32,647 nt of DNA from Candidatus Intestinimonas stercoravium (lineage in GTDB: Bacteria > Bacillota > Clostridia > Oscillospirales > Oscillospiraceae). The stretch lies in assembly GCA_019117605.1 (NCBI GenBank), contig DWZK01000123.1:1-32647 (forward strand), written 5' to 3'. Positions within the stretch are counted from its first letter, which is position 1, and each line of letters opens with the position of its first letter. Shown piece after piece: positions 7,510-15,920 of this stretch. Below the pieces are notes generated by a model. It saw nothing but the letters and a program-made list of their open reading frames with translations, ran no database searches and was not told where the DNA came from. The position numbers and the translations under genes are program-made.

Positions 7510-10500
7510 TCAGAAGAGGCGCAGCTGTTCCGCCGGCCGGAGCCGCGCCTTGGCGGCCTCTTTGCGGACCGTCCCCTGCGGCAGGGCCGCCAGGAAGGGG
7601 GAGGGCCTGCCGCTGCAAGTGAGGATCAGCTCGTCCTTGGCCCGGGTCATGCCCACATAGAGGAGCCGCCGTTCCTCCTCCAGGTCGGTCTCCCGCTCCC
7701 CGGCCTCCAGGGGGATGCGCCCCTCCCGGGCCCCCGCCACGAAGACCGCCGGGAACTCCAGGCCCTTTGCCCCGTGGAGGGTCATGAGCTGTACCGCGCC
7801 CCCCTTGGGCGCAGTCCCGGCGGCCCGGCGGAGGTCCGCCTCCTCTCCCTGAGAGGCCGCCGTCCACAGCGCCTCCAGGCTGTCATAGAACACCGCCGTG
7901 TTCCGCAGCTTCTCCAGCTCGGGGGCGGCGCCATAGGCCTCCTCCCACCGCTGCACCAGCCGCCAGGGCGCCTCCTCCTCCACCGCGGGCCGCCAGAGGG
8001 CCGCCCGCTCCAGCCACCACTCCAGATGGGGCCGCCCGCTGGATGCCGCCTCCAGGGCGACCAGCGGCTCCCGCCGGGACGCCGCCGCCTCTATCGCCGG
8101 GAACAGGTCCGCCGGGCAGTCGAAGAGGAGGCGGAGCGCGGTCTCCAGGGCGGGGATGTCTCCCGGGTCCTGGACCGACCGGAGGAAGGACAGGGCCCCC
8201 CGGACCTTGTCGCTCTCCAGGAAGTCCTCCCGCCCCACCACCACGCAGGGGATGTCCTCCCGGCGGAGGCAGCGCTCCACTTGCTCCAGCTGCCGGTGGG
8301 TGCGGCAGAGCACGGCGATATCCGAAAAGGCCCGCGCCTCCCCCTCATGGTCCAGCGCCTGGGCCGCCAGCATGTCCACGCCCCCGGTCATCCGCCCGAT
8401 CTCCCCGGCGATGAAAGCCCCCTCCCGGAGCTCGTCCTCCGCCTGGACCAGCCGCACCGCCGGACCGTGGCCCCGGACCGGGCGGAGGACCCGCTCCCCT
8501 CCCGGGCCCGCCTCCACCACCGCCAGAGCGGCGGCGAGCACCTCCGGGGTGGAGCGGTAGCTCTCCTCCAGCCGGACCACCCGGGTGTCGGGCTGGTCCC
8601 GGAGCAGCCGCTGGAAGCAGCCGGGGTCCGCCCCCCGGAAGCCATAGACCGCCTGGTCGGGGTCGCCGATGACGAAGAGGGTCTTCCCCGCCCCGCTCCA
8701 GGCCCGCACCAGCCGGTACTGGGCGTCGTTGATGTCCTGGAACTCGTCCACCAGCAGGTGGGTGAAGGCCCGGCGGCCGGTGACGTCCCGCCCCAGGGCC
8801 TCCGTCAGCAGATCGTCGTAGTCCAGGGCCCCTATGGCCTTCAGGCGGTCCGCATAGCCGTCGAAGAGGGCCCGCGAGATCCCCGCCTGCTCCGGCGTCC
8901 TGCCGTTCTTCACCTGAGAGACCGCCTGGAGCAGCCTTCGGGGGCTCCCCCGCCCACCCAGCTCCTGGAGGACCTGGGCCGCCGCAGTGAGGGCGTCCCC
9001 CCGGCTGATGAGCCGGACGTCCTCCCCCAGCAGCTCCAGGCAGAGGGCGTGGAAGGTGCCGATGTGGAGCCTGGCCGCCCCCCGCTTCCCGGCGGGACCA
9101 CTCTCCAGCCGCTGCCGCAGCTCCTGGGCCGCCTGCCGGGTGAAGGTCACCGCCGTGATCTCCTCCGGTCTGGCCCCCAGCTCCTCCATCAGATAGGCGA
9201 TCCGCCCCACCAGGGTCTTGGTCTTGCCGGTGCCGGGCCCGGCCACCACCGCCACTCGGGGCTCGGGAGCGGCGGCCGCCGCCCGCTGCGCGGCATCCAG
9301 CGCCCCCGCCGGGGCGGAGGGCGCGCCGTCCTTGGTGGCCGCCCTGCTCTTTCTCCTCCCGGTCCCGGCGGGCGTGGGGCGCTCCCCGGCCTCCGGGCCG
9401 GAGGCGAAGAGGGAGAGCTGTCCGCTGAGCGCCGCGATCTCAGCCGGGGCCAGCAGGGAGATGCTCCCATACTCCCCGTCGAAGCCGGGCCGCCGCTCCA
9501 CCTGCCCCAGGCGGAGGCGGCGGATGCCCTCCGCCACGCAGGGGCCCGCCGCCCGCCGGATCTCCTCCACCGGCACCTCCCGGAGGATGGCGAACTCGGT
9601 GCCCAGGGCGGCCAGGAGCCCCTCATACTGCTGGGCCACCCACTTGCTCCCAGGCGACCGGCCGGTAGAGGCGGCGATGACCTCGGGGAGGGGCGCCAGG
9701 CTCTCGAAGGGCTTGGCGCCCTCCGGACGCTGCCCCTCCGGGCGGTCGGAGAGCTCCTCCACCCGGTGCTCCACCCCGATGGTCAGCTTCTTCCCGCACA
9801 CCGGGCACAGATCTTCCCGCTGGGCCGCCTGGGCGGGGGTGAGACAGACCCCGCACTTCCGGTGGCCGTCCAGATGGTACTTCCCCTCCTCGGGGAAGAA
9901 CTCCACCGTGCCCAAAAAGCCCTCTCCGGTGCGGATCGCCTCCAGGAGCTCCGGATAGGAGAGGCCGGTGTCCAGCAGATCCGCCTCCCGGCCCAGGCGG
10001 CCGGGGGAGTGTGCGTCCGAGTGAGAGACCAGGGTGAAGCGGTCCAGAGCGGAGACCCGCCAGTTCATGGGCGGGTCGGAGGAGAGGCCGGTCTCCACCG
10101 CGTGGATGTGGCGGGCCAGGTCCCCGAAGCACTCCTCCACCGTATCGAAGCCGGAGAAGGCCCCGAACATGGCGAAGTGCGGGGTCCAGATATGGGCGGG
10201 GATGAGCTCTGCCTCCGGACAGGTCTCCAGGGTCAGCTCCAGCAGGTCCCGGCTGTCCAGGCCCAGGATGGGCCGGCCGTCGGAGCGGATGTTGCCGATG
10301 GCCTCCAGCCGGGCGGAGAGCTCGTCGGCGGCCTCCAGGCTGGGCAAGAGGATCAGGTTATGGACCTTACGGGTCCTCCCGCCCCGCTTGTAGATGGAGC
10401 TGATCTCCCCCGTGACCACGAAACGGGGCCGCGCCCCCGGGGCTGTCCCGGGGAGGCGCAGCCCCTCCCGCAGCGTATAGAGCCCCTCCTCCGCCGGCTC

Positions 10501-10665
10501 CAGCTGCTCCCGCAGGGCAGCCCGCCAGGCGGGGTGGGTGAAGTCCCCGGTGCCCACCACCTGGATGCCCTTCCGCCGGGCCCACCAGTCCAGGTGAGGG
10601 GCATCGCAGTCCCGGCTGGTGGCCCGGGAATAGCTGGAGTGGATGTGCAGGTCGGCGATGTACAC
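7510..10665 (-). CDS. PHP-domain / zinc-ribbon / UvrD-type helicase fusion
   Basis: 1051 residues in three parts. Residues 1-260 form a PHP phosphoesterase-like domain (DLHIHSSYS, GTGDFTHP, HSDAHSPGRLG) with its metal-binding His/Asp residues kept. Residues 271-290 are a zinc ribbon (CGVC and CPVC pairs). From about 465 comes a superfamily-1A helicase: Walker A GPGTGKT (476-482), VDEFQDIN, GDPDQAVYGFRGAD, EESYRST, LMTLHGAKGLEFP and LYVGMTRAKDEL, so all UvrD/PcrA motifs are present. The N-terminal part matches the TIGR00375 type of protein. QLSLF (416-420) and the final QLRLF look like beta-clamp-binding pentapeptides. The start is GTG 10665 behind GGGGGAG. Probable role: DNA unwinding in repair or replication. 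It is last in a four-gene run. Confidence 0.9.
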   Translation of the reverse strand: MYIADLHIHSSYSRATSRDCDAPHLDWWARRKGIQVVGTGDFTHPAWRAALREQLEPAEEGLYTLREGLRLPGTAPGARPRFVVTGEISSIYKRGGRTRKVHNLILLPSLEAADELSARLEAIGNIRSDGRPILGLDSRDLLELTLETCPEAELIPAHIWTPHFAMFGAFSGFDTVEECFGDLARHIHAVETGLSSDPPMNWRVSALDRFTLVSHSDAHSPGRLGREADLLDTGLSYPELLEAIRTGEGFLGTVEFFPEEGKYHLDGHRKCGVCLTPAQAAQREDLCPVCGKKLTIGVEHRVEELSDRPEGQRPEGAKPFESLAPLPEVIAASTGRSPGSKWVAQQYEGLLAALGTEFAILREVPVEEIRRAAGPCVAEGIRRLRLGQVERRPGFDGEYGSISLLAPAEIAALSGQLSLFASGPEAGERPTPAGTGRRKSRAATKDGAPSAPAGALDAAQRAAAAAPEPRVAVVAGPGTGKTKTLVGRIAYLMEELGARPEEITAVTFTRQAAQELRQRLESGPAGKRGAARLHIGTFHALCLELLGEDVRLISRGDALTAAAQVLQELGGRGSPRRLLQAVSQVKNGRTPEQAGISRALFDGYADRLKAIGALDYDDLLTEALGRDVTGRRAFTHLLVDEFQDINDAQYRLVRAWSGAGKTLFVIGDPDQAVYGFRGADPGCFQRLLRDQPDTRVVRLEESYRSTPEVLAAALAVVEAGPGGERVLRPVRGHGPAVRLVQAEDELREGAFIAGEIGRMTGGVDMLAAQALDHEGEARAFSDIAVLCRTHRQLEQVERCLRREDIPCVVVGREDFLESDKVRGALSFLRSVQDPGDIPALETALRLLFDCPADLFPAIEAAASRREPLVALEAASSGRPHLEWWLERAALWRPAVEEEAPWRLVQRWEEAYGAAPELEKLRNTAVFYDSLEALWTAASQGEEADLRRAAGTAPKGGAVQLMTLHGAKGLEFPAVFVAGAREGRIPLEAGERETDLEEERRLLYVGMTRAKDELILTCSGRPSPFLAALPQGTVRKEAAKARLRPAEQLRLF

Positions 10666-10700
10666 GGCTCTTCTCCCCCTCTATATCGATGTGCGCCCTG

Positions 10701-11072
10701 TCAGGCAGCGGGCCCGGCGCTCTCCAGCACCAGCTGCTCTTCCCCCAGTGAGACCCGATAGCGCCGCTGCCCGGACAGGTCCAGGTGGAAGTCCCGCTGG
10801 GCCACCACATGGCAGTGGTCCTGGTCCCAGACCTTGAGGGTCACCTCTCCTCCCTGGACCGGGTCCAGGAGGAAGCCCAGGCTCTCCCCCTGCTCCAGCG
10901 GGCCGCCGTCCGCCCGGCAGCCCTCCGCCCGGAACTCCCGGCCCTCGATCTCCACCGCGCCTACCGGCCCTCCGCTCTCGTTGCAGAAGGTCAGGTTGTT
11001 CTCCAGCGTCCGGCCGCAGGCCGGGAGCAGCAGGAGCGCCAGCAGGGCGCAGACGCCTCCCAGTTTCTTCAT
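10701..11072 (-). CDS. Small predicted lipoprotein, unknown function
   Basis: 123 residues. The signal peptide MKKLGGVCALLALLLLPAC ends in a good lipobox (LLPAC, Cys19). The mature part is a small beta-rich domain with a Cys pair (Cys30 in TFCNES and Cys52 in EGCRAD) that might form a disulphide. I recognise no family. Its ATG overlaps the stop of the XRE gene by 4 bp (ATGA), so it belongs to the DUF2975/XRE operon. Helicase translation starts about 35 bp further on. Confidence 0.7.
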   Translation of the reverse strand: MKKLGGVCALLALLLLPACGRTLENNLTFCNESGGPVGAVEIEGREFRAEGCRADGGPLEQGESLGFLLDPVQGGEVTLKVWDQDHCHVVAQRDFHLDLSGQRRYRVSLGEEQLVLESAGPAA

Positions 11073-11302
11073 CTCTCTTGCTCCTCTCCGCCCTCCGGTC
11101 CGGGCACATACTCCAAAAGGTCGCCGGGCTGACAGTCCAGGGCCCGGCAGATGGCCTCCAGGGTGGTGAAGCGCACTGCCTTGGCGTGGTTGTTCTTCAA
11201 GATGGACAGGTTGGCCAGCGTGATGTCCACCCGCTGGGCCAGCTCCCCCAGGCTCATCTTCCGCTTGGCCATCATCACGTCCAGATTCACGACGATCGGC
11301 AT
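11069..11302 (-). CDS. Small XRE-family regulator (YozG/HTH_26 type)
   Basis: 77 residues, nearly all of it one Cro/C1-type helix-turn-helix: MPIVVNLDVMMAKRKMSLGELAQRVDIT, then LSILKNNHAKAVRFTTLEAICRALDCQPGDLLEYVP. This short form is the one usually paired with DUF2975 membrane proteins, as in Bacillus yozG/yoaS. The pair is thought to act as a membrane-linked regulator, but the signal is unknown. It lies 13 bp downstream of the DUF2975 gene and overlaps the lipoprotein gene. Confidence 0.9.
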   Translation of the reverse strand: MPIVVNLDVMMAKRKMSLGELAQRVDITLANLSILKNNHAKAVRFTTLEAICRALDCQPGDLLEYVPGPEGGEEQER

Positions 11303-11315
11303 CCTGTGCCCCTCC

Positions 11316-11885
11316 TCATATGGTCAGATCGTTCTCCGCCTTCATCTCCGCCGCCTGCCGGAAGAGGGCGGACATGACGAGGCACAGCAGGCCCGCCATG
11401 AGGAAGACCGGGACGAACAGGGCGTTATAGGTGAGCATGGGCAAGGGGGAGCGGTAGTGGCAGAGCCCCCAGGTCAGCCGCAGCAGGGCCGCCCCGGAGA
11501 TGAGGAAGCAGCACACCGCCGCCCGGCGCAGGTCCCCGGCGTTGCGGAGGGTGAACGGCGTCCCCGCCAGCACCGTGTCCAGCAGCCTCCTCCCCTGCCA
11601 GAGGATGACGGCGGTACACAGCCCGCAGAAGAGGAGGAACAGCGTGAGCACCACGTCGTAGCTCCCCGCCGACCAGACCCAGGCCCAGCTCTGGGCGAAG
11701 AAAACCAGGACGCGGAGGGGGATCTCCAGGGGGGCCTCATAGGGGCGCAGCGCCAGCAGCGGGGCGAAGCCCTTCATCATGGCCAGCCCCGGCACCAGCA
11801 GCAGGGCCACGAGGTTGCAGCAAAATGTGATGGTGACCAGGATCTTCAGCGCCCCGGCCAGTCTCTGTACCCCTGTCTTTTCCAT
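11316..11885 (-). CDS. DUF2975-family membrane protein
   Basis: 189 residues with four membrane segments (about 10-38, 58-92, 120-140 and 148-175). Between segments two and three is the family's cytoplasmic motif LDTVLAGTPFTLRNAGDLRRAAVCC (commonly 'G.PF...N...LR' in DUF2975). First gene of the operon: a clear promoter lies at 11909-11937 and the ribosome binding site GGGAGGGG precedes the ATG. Its position before an XRE gene supports a joint sensing/regulatory role. This is family knowledge rather than something shown here. Confidence 0.85.
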   Translation of the reverse strand: MEKTGVQRLAGALKILVTITFCCNLVALLLVPGLAMMKGFAPLLALRPYEAPLEIPLRVLVFFAQSWAWVWSAGSYDVVLTLFLLFCGLCTAVILWQGRRLLDTVLAGTPFTLRNAGDLRRAAVCCFLISGAALLRLTWGLCHYRSPLPMLTYNALFVPVFLMAGLLCLVMSALFRQAAEMKAENDLTI

Positions 11886-11908
11886 AGCTATCCCCTCCCA
11901 GTGGGGCC

Positions 11909-11937
11909 ATCATACCACGCTCTCACACGAAAGTCAA
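11909..11937 (-). promoter_or_regulatory. Strong housekeeping promoter of the DUF2975-XRE operon
   Basis: Minus strand: TTGACT, 17-bp spacer, TATGAT, 24 bp from the DUF2975 start. An AT-rich stretch with repeated ATATTGA lies just upstream (about 11933-11963) and could be an UP element or operator for the XRE protein. Confidence 0.8.
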
Positions 11938-11964
11938 TATATATTTATCGTTTTTCAATATAAC

Positions 11965-12690
11965 TTAGACCCTGAGCCGGGCCATCACCTCTCCGATGGG
12001 CCCGGAGATCACCAGGTCGGCCCGCCGGTCCATGGAGGTGGCGCTCTTGTTGATCAGCACCAGCCGCTGCCCCTGGTAGTAGTCCACCAGCCCCGCCGCC
12101 GGGTAGACCACCAGAGAGGTGCCCCCCACGATGAGCATGTCCGCCCGGCGGATGTGCTCCACCGCCCGGTAGAGCAGGCCGTTGTCCAGAGACTCCTCAT
12201 AGAGGACCACGTCCGGCTTCACCATGCCGCCGCAGGCGTCGCACCGGGGCACCCCCTCCGCCGCCTTCACATAGGCGGCGTCGAAGGCCTTGTGGCACTC
12301 CATGCAGTAGTTCCGGTGGACCGAGCCATGGAGCTCCAGCACCTCCCGGCTGCCCGCCGCCTGGTGGAGGCCGTCGATGTTCTGGGTGATCACCGCCCGG
12401 AGCTTCCCCGCCCGCTCCAGCTCCGCCAACTTCCTGTGGGCGGCATTGGGCCCGGCGTCCAGGTAGAGCATGCGGTCCTTGTAAAAGCGGTAGAACTCCT
12501 CCGGATCTCTCACGAAGAAGCTGTGGCTGATGATGGTCTCCGGCGGGTAGCGGTAGCTCTGGTTGTACAGCCCGTCCACGCTGCGGAAATCCGGGATGCC
12601 CGACTCGGTGGATACCCCCGCGCCGCCGAAGAATACCACATAGCTGCTCTGGTCCAGCCACTGTTGGAGCCGCTCGATCTCTCGTTCCAT
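11965..12690 (-). CDS. cobB: NAD-dependent protein deacylase, Sir2 family
   Basis: 241 residues from ATG 12690, which has AGGAGG 6-7 bp upstream. The sirtuin core is complete: [18 protein letters not shown] for NAD binding, [15 protein letters not shown] with the catalytic Asn/Asp, catalytic His in [12 protein letters not shown], the zinc Cys pairs MECHK and [18 protein letters not shown], and [14 protein letters not shown] near the end. It removes acyl groups from protein lysines using NAD+. A longer frame to 12975 was rejected because it overlaps the upstream gene and reads through a terminator and promoter. It is a single-gene unit. Confidence 0.93.
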   Translation of the reverse strand: MEREIERLQQWLDQSSYVVFFGGAGVSTESGIPDFRSVDGLYNQSYRYPPETIISHSFFVRDPEEFYRFYKDRMLYLDAGPNAAHRKLAELERAGKLRAVITQNIDGLHQAAGSREVLELHGSVHRNYCMECHKAFDAAYVKAAEGVPRCDACGGMVKPDVVLYEESLDNGLLYRAVEHIRRADMLIVGGTSLVVYPAAGLVDYYQGQRLVLINKSATSMDRRADLVISGPIGEVMARLRV

Positions 12691-12742
12691 ATCCGTTCCT
12701 CCTCGTTCCGTTTTTGGGGGCAGACCCGCCCTTATCGATGCC

Positions 12743-12771
12743 ATCATACCTCCCGGCAGCGAAAAAAACAA
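12743..12771 (-). promoter_or_regulatory. Promoter of the Sir2 gene
   Basis: Minus strand: TTGTTT, 17-bp spacer, TATGAT, about 52 bp before the start. The -35 box lies inside the T-run of the preceding gene's terminator. Confidence 0.65.
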
Positions 12772-12802
12772 GGCCCGCCCGGGGAGATCCCTCGGGCGGG
12801 CC
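12762..12802 (-). terminator. Intrinsic terminator of the membrane-protein gene
   Basis: 10-bp GC stem (GGCCCGCCCG / CGGGCGGGCC) followed on the minus strand by TTGTTTTTTTC; a textbook rho-independent terminator. Confidence 0.85.
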
Positions 12803-12826
12803 CCGTCAGAGCCGCTTCCGGTCCGC

Positions 12827-13624
12827 TCACATCTGCTTGACGGTATAGTAGACCGCCATGGCGAAGAGCCAGGCCACCAGTACGAACATGAGGTAGTAGG
12901 CCGCAGAGATGCCCCCAATGAGCCCGCCCGCGATGCACACGGCCACCAGGGCGCAGGTGACGTAGAGGGGCACATAGCTGGCGCTGCGGGAGAAGATCTG
13001 CCGCCTTTTGTCCCCCAGTTTCAGTGCGCCGCCGTTCCTCTGCATGGTCCGCCCCACCGCCAGGGCCGCCAGCAGAAGCACCACCACCACGGCCACATAG
13101 CCGTAGACCAGGACAGGGTAACGGCCGTCCGCCCGGCGGATGAGCCACAGGCCCAGGATGCCCAGGGCGGAGAGGAGGGTGCTGGCGAAGAACTCTTTCT
13201 GATAGAGGTAGTACACCAGGGCCAGCACCGCCACCGCCGGCACCAGGCCGCACAGCAGGCGCACGCCGCTGCCGAAGAAGGTGTATGTCACCACCGCGAT
13301 GACCAGCAGGGCCAGGGCGATCCCCGCCGCCGCGCCGGGCAGGATGTGGGACGCCCTCTTTTTCCAGCCTGCCAGCAGCCACACCACGCTGGCGGCGAAG
13401 AGCACGGCGAGGACCCCGATCACCAGGGGGAAGTGGGTATACAGCGCGATCTGGAAGTCCATCTCCACGCCGGTATGGGGACTGACATAATAGCGGTTCA
13501 GAAGAAGCAGGACCAGCTCGGCCACCACAGCGGCGCCGAACCATACCAGCACCCGCACCAGTTCCGCATCTTCCCGGCGCTTCTGTGCAGTATGTTTCTC
13601 TGCCATGCGTTTCTCCTTATCCAT
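12827..13624 (-). CDS. Polytopic membrane protein of unknown function
   Basis: 265 residues from ATG 13624, which is preceded by AAGGAG. A charged, Lys/Glu-rich cytoplasmic tail of about 23 residues is followed by roughly eight membrane helices, arranged as pairs joined by short basic loops (GWKKRASH, RRADGRY, LKLGDKRRQIFSR). I do not recognise a family. Charged residues inside helices are rare, so a structural or assembly role is as likely as transport. It has its own promoter and terminator and is divergent from apbE. Confidence 0.75.
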   Translation of the reverse strand: MDKEKRMAEKHTAQKRREDAELVRVLVWFGAAVVAELVLLLLNRYYVSPHTGVEMDFQIALYTHFPLVIGVLAVLFAASVVWLLAGWKKRASHILPGAAAGIALALLVIAVVTYTFFGSGVRLLCGLVPAVAVLALVYYLYQKEFFASTLLSALGILGLWLIRRADGRYPVLVYGYVAVVVVLLLAALAVGRTMQRNGGALKLGDKRRQIFSRSASYVPLYVTCALVAVCIAGGLIGGISAAYYLMFVLVAWLFAMAVYYTVKQM

Positions 13625-13691
13625 GGATCCATCTCCTTGTTTGGTGCTCAAAGACCGCTCCCTGTGAGACGCGGCCAGTCTAACGGATGCC

Positions 13692-13720
13692 ATTTTATCA
13701 GAAATGCGCCGGTTTTGCAA
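13692..13720 (-). promoter_or_regulatory. Promoter of the membrane-protein gene
   Basis: Minus strand: TTGCAA, 17-bp spacer, TAAAAT, about 68 bp before ATG 13624. Confidence 0.7.
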
Positions 13721-13766
13721 CCATAAAAATCCCCTCTTTTCCCCGCTGCCCCTCTTTTCCCGCAGG

Positions 13767-13795
13767 TTGTCTTTCCCAAGTGGGTATGATACAAT
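13767..13795 (+). promoter_or_regulatory. Promoter of the apbE operon
   Basis: TTGTCT, 17-bp spacer, TACAAT; about 30 bp before the ApbE start. Confidence 0.7.
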
Positions 13796-13825
13796 GGGAA
13801 AAAAACTTGCACTGTGAGGGTCCTT

Positions 13826-14872
13826 ATGAAACGTGCGCTTCCCTTCCTCCTTCTCCTCTCCCTCCTCTCCGGCTGCGCGCCGGAGCCCGTGTCCCAGAGC
13901 TTCTTCGCCATGGACACCGTGATGAGCGTCACCCTCTACGACGGCGGGGACACCGACGCCCTGGTGGCCGCCCAGCAGGAGGTGAACCGGCTGGACCAGC
14001 TCTGGTCCCGGACCCGCCCGGAGAGCGATGTGTCCCGGCTCAACGCCGCCGCCGGTTCCGGCACGCCCGTGGAGGTGGACCCGGACACCGCCGCCCTGCT
14101 GGAGCAGGCGGACCGGGCCGCCCGGGAGAGCGGCATGGCGTTCGACCCGGTGATGGCCCCGGTGATGGACGCCTGGGGCTTCGGCGCCACCGGGAGCGAG
14201 AGCACTGCTGTCCACCGTGTCCCCTCTCAGGCGGAGCTGGACGCCCTCCTCCCGCTCACCCGGGACCTGCCCCGGGTGGAGGGGACCGCCGTCTCCCTCC
14301 CACTGGCGGGACAGGCGGTGGACCTGGGCGGCATCGCCAAGGGCGCCGCCGCCGGCCACGTCCTGGAGGTCCTCACCGGCCACGGGGTGGGCTCCGCCAT
14401 CATCGACCTGGGGGGGAACATCACCGCCCTGGGGGAGAAGCCGGACGGCTCCCCCTTCCGTGTGATGGTGAAGGACCCCCGGGACAGCGAGGGGGGGATC
14501 TGCGTCCTGTCCCTCGCCGACGGGGCCACCTGCTCCACCTCAGGGGGCTATGAGCGCTATTTCGAAGAAGACGGCCAGGTCTACCACCACATCATCGACC
14601 CCTCCACCGGCTATCCCGCCCGGTCGGGCCTGCTCTCCGTCACCGTGGTCTCCCAGGACCCCTACTGGGCGGACGCCTGGTCCACCGCCCTCTTCGTCCT
14701 GGGGGCGGAGGAGGCCCTGGACCTGTGGCGGGAGGGGCCGGAGACCGTCCAGGCCATGGAGCTCGTCCTGGTAGAGGAGAGCGGCCGGGTGCTGGTCACC
14801 GAGGGCCTGGAGGAGGACCTGGAGTTCCTGGGAGAGGAGGCGGGCTATACCTGTGAGATCGTCCGCCGCTGA
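13826..14872 (+). CDS. apbE: FAD:protein FMN transferase (ApbE) lipoprotein
   Basis: 348 residues. A short lipoprotein signal ends at Cys17 (LLSGC). The ApbE fold follows: FFAMDTVMSVTLYD, SRLNAAAG, FDPVMAPVMDAWGFG, VDLGGIAKGAAAGHVLEVL, AIIDLGGNITALG, and the metal/FAD site HHIIDPSTGYPA with the late DAWSTALFVLG. The enzyme transfers FMN from FAD onto Thr/Ser of partner proteins outside the membrane, such as Rnf/Nqr subunits or extracellular electron-transfer flavoproteins. No FMN-acceptor protein is encoded in the window. ATG 13826 is preferred to GTG 13814 because it gives a normal signal peptide. It overlaps the NusG-II gene by 20 bp. Confidence 0.93.
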   Translation: MKRALPFLLLLSLLSGCAPEPVSQSFFAMDTVMSVTLYDGGDTDALVAAQQEVNRLDQLWSRTRPESDVSRLNAAAGSGTPVEVDPDTAALLEQADRAARESGMAFDPVMAPVMDAWGFGATGSESTAVHRVPSQAELDALLPLTRDLPRVEGTAVSLPLAGQAVDLGGIAKGAAAGHVLEVLTGHGVGSAIIDLGGNITALGEKPDGSPFRVMVKDPRDSEGGICVLSLADGATCSTSGGYERYFEEDGQVYHHIIDPSTGYPARSGLLSVTVVSQDPYWADAWSTALFVLGAEEALDLWREGPETVQAMELVLVEESGRVLVTEGLEEDLEFLGEEAGYTCEIVRR

Positions 14873-15254
14873 CCACGCCCGCCCCACCCTCTGGGATGGG
14901 GCGGTGGTGCTGCTCCTGCTCCTGGCCGCCGGGGCGGTGCTCCTCTTCGCCCTCCCCCGGGAGAGCGGCCCCCTCACGGCGGTGGTCGTCCTGGACGGCC
15001 GGGAGGTCGCCCGCTACGCCCTGGATGACGTGGAGGCGCCCACGGTCATAGAAGTCCCCGGCGCCCCCTATCCCATCTCGCTGGAGCTCCAGCCCGGCCG
15101 GATCCGGGTGGCCCACAGCGACTGTCCCAGCCAGGACTGTGTCCGCACCGGCTGGGCCTCCCGGGCCGGGGCCCAGATCGTCTGCCTGCCCAACCGGCTG
15201 GTGGTCTCCCTCTCCGGAGGGGGCGCGCCGGCCTATGACGCGGTCTCGGGCTGA
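14853..15254 (+). CDS. NusG domain II-containing membrane-anchored protein
   Basis: 133 residues from GTG 14853. One membrane anchor (about 17-36) is followed by a small extracellular beta domain ending HSDCPSQDCVRTG and AGAQIVCLPNRLVVSL. The three-Cys pattern and the closing 'CLPN+L' are typical of the stand-alone NusG_II family. Related genes sit next to ApbE and Gx-transporter genes in many Firmicutes, including the Listeria extracellular electron-transfer locus (EetA as I recall it). The start is uncertain: AGGAGG at about 14835 is rather far, but no better in-frame ATG exists. Confidence 0.8.
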   Translation: MRSSAADHARPTLWDGAVVLLLLLAAGAVLLFALPRESGPLTAVVVLDGREVARYALDDVEAPTVIEVPGAPYPISLELQPGRIRVAHSDCPSQDCVRTGWASRAGAQIVCLPNRLVVSLSGGGAPAYDAVSG

Positions 15255-15269
15255 GAGAGGAGGCGTGCC

Positions 15270-15779
15270 ATGACCCGTTCTGTCCGTGCGCTCACCCGCT
15301 GCGCCGTCCTCACCGCCCTGGCCCTGGCCATCTCGGTGGCGGAGGGGCTGGTCCCCCTGTCCATCCTGGTGCCCCTGCCCGGCCTGCGGCTGGGACTGGC
15401 CAACCTGGTGACCGTCTTCGCCCTGTGCCGCCTCTCCGGCCGGGAGGCCCTGGGGATCCTGGCGGCCCGCTGCCTGCTGGGCGCCCTGGTGGGGGGGAAC
15501 CTCTCCGCCCTGGCCTATTCCCTCACCGGCGGCCTCCTGGCCCTGGGGACCATGTGGCTCCTGCTCCATGTGCCCGCTCTCTCCCTCTTCGGGGTGTGTA
15601 TCGCCGGGGCCGCCGCCCACAACACGGGGCAGATCCTGGCCGCCTCTGTGGTGCTGGGCTCTCCCGCCGTGGCCCTCTACCTCCCCCCTCTGCTGCTGGC
15701 CAGCATCGTCACCGGGGCGGTCACCGGGGCCGCCTCGATCCTCCTGGTCCACCGGGTCCGGGACGTCCCGGGGGCGTGA
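15270..15779 (+). CDS. Gx transporter / heptaprenyl diphosphate synthase component I-like membrane protein
   Basis: 169 residues with about five membrane helices. Family marks are PLPGLRLGLANLVTVFAL, AARCLLGALVGGN, YSLTGGLLALGTMWLLL and GAAAHNTGQILAAS; these match the PF07456 family, named from heptaprenyl diphosphate synthase component I and also annotated Gx transporter. The fold resembles ECF-type substrate-binding subunits, so a quinone- or flavin-precursor role is suspected rather than prenyl synthesis. AGAGGAGG precedes ATG 15270. It follows the NusG-II gene after 15 bp. Confidence 0.85.
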   Translation: MTRSVRALTRCAVLTALALAISVAEGLVPLSILVPLPGLRLGLANLVTVFALCRLSGREALGILAARCLLGALVGGNLSALAYSLTGGLLALGTMWLLLHVPALSLFGVCIAGAAAHNTGQILAASVVLGSPAVALYLPPLLLASIVTGAVTGAASILLVHRVRDVPGA

Positions 15780-15863
15780 GCGCCTGTCTCTCTTTGTCAA
15801 AATATTTCGGATATCGTCATTTTTTTGTAACCCTTTCCGTCCGGATATGTCGTATGATAGTAT

Positions 15864-15889
15864 CTGCCGGGGCGCTCCCGCCCCGGCAG
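15864..15889 (+). terminator. Hairpin between the Gx-transporter and NodB genes
   Basis: CTGCCGGGGCG / CGCCCCGGCAG, 11-bp stem and 4-nt loop, then ATCTTTCTTCTC. It may end the apbE operon. However, a -10-like TATGAT lies immediately upstream (about 15853-15858), so it could instead be the 5' leader hairpin of the next gene. Confidence 0.55.
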
Positions 15890-15920
15890 ATCTTTCTTCT
15901 CGTTCAGGAGGCGCTCCCCT